From: Novosphingobium sp. Gsoil 351
GTDB taxonomy: Bacteria > Pseudomonadota > Alphaproteobacteria > Sphingomonadales > Sphingomonadaceae
DNA: 64,000 bases
Assembly (NCBI RefSeq): GCF_009707465.1
Contig: NZ_CP046120.1
Location: 2,695,501-2,759,500 of the forward strand
Direction of reading: 5' to 3'
Positions 58,104 through 64,000 of the stretch are shown here, piece after piece. The notes under the pieces are model-generated. The model ran no database searches and was not told the DNA's origin. It was given only the letters and a program-made list of their open reading frames with translations. Within the stretch, counting starts at the first letter, position 1. The number at the start of each line of letters is the position of its first letter. The translations under genes and the position numbers were made by a program.

Positions 58104-58522
58104 CGGGATCGGTCGATCGGTACCGCGCCGGGATCGAAACGCTGCTCGCGCTGTCGCCCGACAAAGGCGAGCTCATCAGCGACGCGCTGGCCGCTGAGGC
58201 GCCTGACTTTGCCCGGTTGATGGTCGAGTTCGCCTTTGCCGATATCTTCGCCCGCAACGGACTCGATCTTCGGTCGCGGATGTTCGTTGCAATCGGCGCG
58301 CTGGCTGCACAGGCTCGTTCGCCTACCCAATTGCACTGGTTCGTCCGCGCCGCGCTCGGCTTGGGAATCTCGCGCGACGAAATCACCGAGGCGCTGATGG
58401 AGGTCGCGGTGTTCTCCGGATTTGTCGTCGCATCGGACGCGCTCGAAGCGTGCCGCGATTTGCTCGCAGATCAGCCGTCCGGCGATTGTTGTCCCAGCCG
58501 GGCGGCGTTCGCGGCGCGATAG
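58100..58522 (+). CDS. Carboxymuconolactone decarboxylase family protein
   Basis: 140 residues from GTG 58100, overlapping the ndh stop as GTGA. The CMD fold is recognised from FARNGLDLRSRMFVAIGALAAQARSPTQLHWFVRAALGLGISRDEITEALMEVAVFSGF. The AhpD CxxC pair is absent, so a peroxidase-reductant role is unlikely; it resembles 4-carboxymuconolactone decarboxylase-like proteins of unknown substrate. Its last 52 bp overlap the convergent LysR gene. Confidence 0.85.
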   Translation: MTGSVDRYRAGIETLLALSPDKGELISDALAAEAPDFARLMVEFAFADIFARNGLDLRSRMFVAIGALAAQARSPTQLHWFVRAALGLGISRDEITEALMEVAVFSGFVVASDALEACRDLLADQPSGDCCPSRAAFAAR

Positions 58523-59376
58523 GCGCGGGCCTCGCGCACGAATGCACCGACCGCCGGCGAATGCGGCCGGCCGCGCATCGTCGTCAGGTAGATCGTCCGG
58601 CGAAATTCGGGTTCGATTAGTTGGCGGACGACGACATCGGGGTCGGTCACCGAAAATTCGGGAAAAAACCCGAAGCCCAGCCCGGCCTTGACCATGCCCT
58701 GGACCCACGTGTCGCGCGGCGAGGAGAACACCTTCACCGGCTCGATCCCGCGCTTGTAAAGCGCCTTGGCGACACGATCGTGAACTTCGCAGAGCGATCG
58801 GCAGACGTATGGTTCGCCGTGAAGATCGGCGCCGGTCACCTCCTTGTTCGCCGCCAGCCGGTGGTTGCGCGGCAGGATGACCACGAACCGCTCGTCCAGG
58901 ATCGGCAGATGATGGAGGTGGCCGGGCAGCTCCTCGGGAATGCCGACCACCGCGATCTCGAGTTCGCCGCGCTCGAGCATTTCGAGCATCCGCGGCGCCT
59001 CGTCCTCGATCATCGAAATCGCGACCTGGGGATGGCTCATGGTGAAGCGCAGGATGAGGTCGGAGAGCACCTGCGATCCGATCGTGCACATCGCCCCGAT
59101 CCGCAGCTTACCGCCTTCGAGACGCGTCGCCGCACGGGCGAGATCGCGCGCGGACTTCGCCCGCTCGGCGATCTCTGCCAGGTAGGGGTGCATCATTCGC
59201 CCCAACTCGGTCAGGTGGAAGTTGCCGCGTTCGCGGTTGACCAGGGGGCCGCCAAGCTCGTGCTCGAGTTGCTGGATCGCCCGGCTGAATGCGGGCTGGG
59301 TAACGTTGCAGGACTCGGCCGCACGGGTAAAGTTGCGCAACTCGGCGAGGGCAACGAAGTAGCGGACCTGCTGCAT
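58471..59376 (-). CDS. LysR family transcriptional regulator
   Basis: 301 residues from ATG 59376; a GTG at 59382 with GGAGGG is possible, and the frame is open further to 59499. The N-terminal helix-turn-helix is MQQVRYFVALAELRNFTRAAESCNVTQPAFSRAIQQLEHELGGPLV. The effector domain (residues 90-295) resembles OxyR/CynR-like members but does not have a recognisable OxyR Cys pair. Targets are not evident. It ends inside the convergent CMD gene. Confidence 0.92.
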   Translation of the reverse strand: MQQVRYFVALAELRNFTRAAESCNVTQPAFSRAIQQLEHELGGPLVNRERGNFHLTELGRMMHPYLAEIAERAKSARDLARAATRLEGGKLRIGAMCTIGSQVLSDLILRFTMSHPQVAISMIEDEAPRMLEMLERGELEIAVVGIPEELPGHLHHLPILDERFVVILPRNHRLAANKEVTGADLHGEPYVCRSLCEVHDRVAKALYKRGIEPVKVFSSPRDTWVQGMVKAGLGFGFFPEFSVTDPDVVVRQLIEPEFRRTIYLTTMRGRPHSPAVGAFVREARAYRAANAARLGQQSPDG

Positions 59377-59561
59377 CTCCACGGCCTGCCCTCCCATTGC
59401 GTCGTGCGAAAACGCCATATTCTGATCGGGGCTGGTTGCACAGTCCGCGCGAGGCGGCGGGCTTTGCGGCTCGACGCGACAGGGGCCGACCGTGTTCAAA
59501 GTTGAGATGGGCCGGGATGGGGATAACAGGCGCCAGGCCCCGATACCGTCCGGCCTTGCGC

Positions 59562-59951
59562 CTAGTCGCTTTCGTTGATTTGGCTGTTCAACAGGGTCGC
59601 GAGGGCCGTGATCAACTGAGCAGCGACAAAGGGTTTTTGGATCATGACGCTATCCGGCACACCGTGCGCACTATGGTCGACGGCACTGTCGCCGGAGACA
59701 TAGACGACGGGCAGACCAGGGCGATGTTCGCGCGCAAGTCTTGCCAGTTCCCAACCCGACAAGCCTGTTCCCAGGCGGATGTCCGTCACAAGCGCTGCCG
59801 CCGTATCGATTTCTTCTTCCAAGGCTTCCTTCGCCTCTCGAGAATCAGTCGCCAGGAGGACCTTGAAGCCCTCATCTTCCAGCGCTTGTCGGACGAACAT
59901 CGCGACCAGCGGCTCGTCTTCAAACAATAAAACCGCGATCCCGCCGTCCAT
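59562..59951 (-). CDS. Single-domain response regulator
   Basis: 129 residues, a stand-alone receiver. Phosphorylation site Asp57 (LVTDIRLG), acidic pair Glu11-Asp12 (LFEDEPLV), switch Ser86 (VYVSGDS) and Lys106 (QKPF) are in place. There is no output domain, so it likely relays phosphate or controls a partner by binding. It is divergent, 338 bp away, from the large HAMP histidine kinase and could be its partner, which is inference. GGGGGAT precedes the ATG. Confidence 0.92.
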   Translation of the reverse strand: MDGGIAVLLFEDEPLVAMFVRQALEDEGFKVLLATDSREAKEALEEEIDTAAALVTDIRLGTGLSGWELARLAREHRPGLPVVYVSGDSAVDHSAHGVPDSVMIQKPFVAAQLITALATLLNSQINESD

Positions 59952-60289
59952 ACATCCCCCGCCGTAAGGCGAAGCCCCAACTCACGAACGTTGCATTGGG
60001 TCCGGCTGATGTCAAAAAAATCAAGCGGGCGCCAGACCTGAGGGTGAGCGCCTGACACAATACTCCCCCAATCGCGGGCCGGGGCATGGTATTTCCAAGA
60101 CCCAGGTCGCTACGGGCCAGCAATTTGTCGATCTGACGCTCGATCGGCACGTCGACCGATTTCGCCAATCGTCCTGCGAACACCGCCTTTGCCAATCGCG
60201 GTCCCTGCGGATTGGAACGGTTTACCGCAAAGGACGTTGCCAGTTTGGGCCGCGGTTTCGTTCTACGAACGCTGGGAGGGTGGATAATC
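59952..60289. other. Intergenic region of 338 bp between response regulator and histidine kinase
   Basis: No gene was recognised. An EcfG-type promoter facing the kinase lies at 60214-60238, and GGGAGGG (60274-60280) is the ribosome-binding site of the kinase. Upstream of the response regulator a GGACC...CGTT string occurs but the spacing is wrong for EcfG. Confidence 0.5.
60214..60238 (+). promoter_or_regulatory. EcfG-type general stress promoter of the HAMP kinase gene
   Basis: GGAAC (60214-60218), 16 bp, CGTT (60235-60238), a perfect consensus match. The GTG start is 51 bp downstream of the -10 element with its own ribosome-binding site, so a normal leader is possible. Confidence 0.75.

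Positions 60290-64000
<3,711 letters not shown>

Overview
The window looks like chromosomal DNA of a GC-rich alphaproteobacterium, most likely a sphingomonad (order Sphingomonadales). The grounds are the ispH-thrB-rnhA gene order, the Tad/Cpa pilus genes in the alphaproteobacterial style, glnB-glnA, the tamA-tamB pair, perfect EcfG-type stress promoters, and the short palindromic repeats between genes that are typical of sphingomonads. No phage, IS element, integrase or CRISPR array was seen. All calls are from reading translations and motifs by eye; no database search was run.

Layout. 1-2260: end of ispH, then thrB, rnhA and a small DUF1508 protein. 2317-4367: an FAD amine oxidase and a lysophospholipase-like hydrolase (minus). 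4475-11746: a Tad pilus operon (cpaA, cpaB, cpaC, cpaD, cpaE, tadB, tadC) that lacks the CpaF/TadA motor ATPase and a pilin. 11768-17653 (minus): a catabolic block with fumarylacetoacetase, MarR, maleylacetoacetate isomerase, TetR, enoyl-CoA hydratase, an SDR dehydrogenase and thiolase. 17722-20304: clpB behind an RpoH-like promoter. 20568-23608: nagZ-scpA-scpB and a DNA glycosylase. 23706-27277: ferredoxin, argC, NlpC/P60 peptidase, leucyl aminopeptidase. 27325-28160: a doubly frameshifted DUF3298 lipoprotein gene. 28230-31199: map, then glnB-glnA behind a sigma-54-like promoter. 31454-35454: secreted or lipid-anchored envelope proteins and an aldehyde dehydrogenase. 35650-43038 (minus): bpt-tamA-tamB, with a frameshift in each tam gene. 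43215-53901: mixed metabolism and transport genes, ending in an IHF-beta-like gene.

The most interesting part is 53.9-64 kb. A tRNA-Leu(UAA) gene is split by a compact group I intron at exactly the position used in cyanobacteria. Next to it is a four-gene bufferin-type RiPP operon (DUF2282 precursor, MNIO enzyme, DUF2063 partner, DoxX), expected to make a modified copper-binding peptide. A type II NADH dehydrogenase is transcribed divergently from it, and two identical-geometry GGCAT-N7-ATGCC operators lie between them. The window ends inside a very large soluble hybrid-type histidine kinase with nine exact 276-bp HAMP repeat units, preceded by a perfect EcfG-type promoter and a divergent single-domain response regulator.

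Five apparent indels fall in four genes between 27.7 and 44.3 kb (DUF3298 lipoprotein twice, tamB, tamA, M20 peptidase). At least three are in homopolymer or GC-dinucleotide tracts. Sequence or assembly error is the simplest explanation, but the 8-nt G tract in tamB is also the kind of site where slippage could switch a gene.
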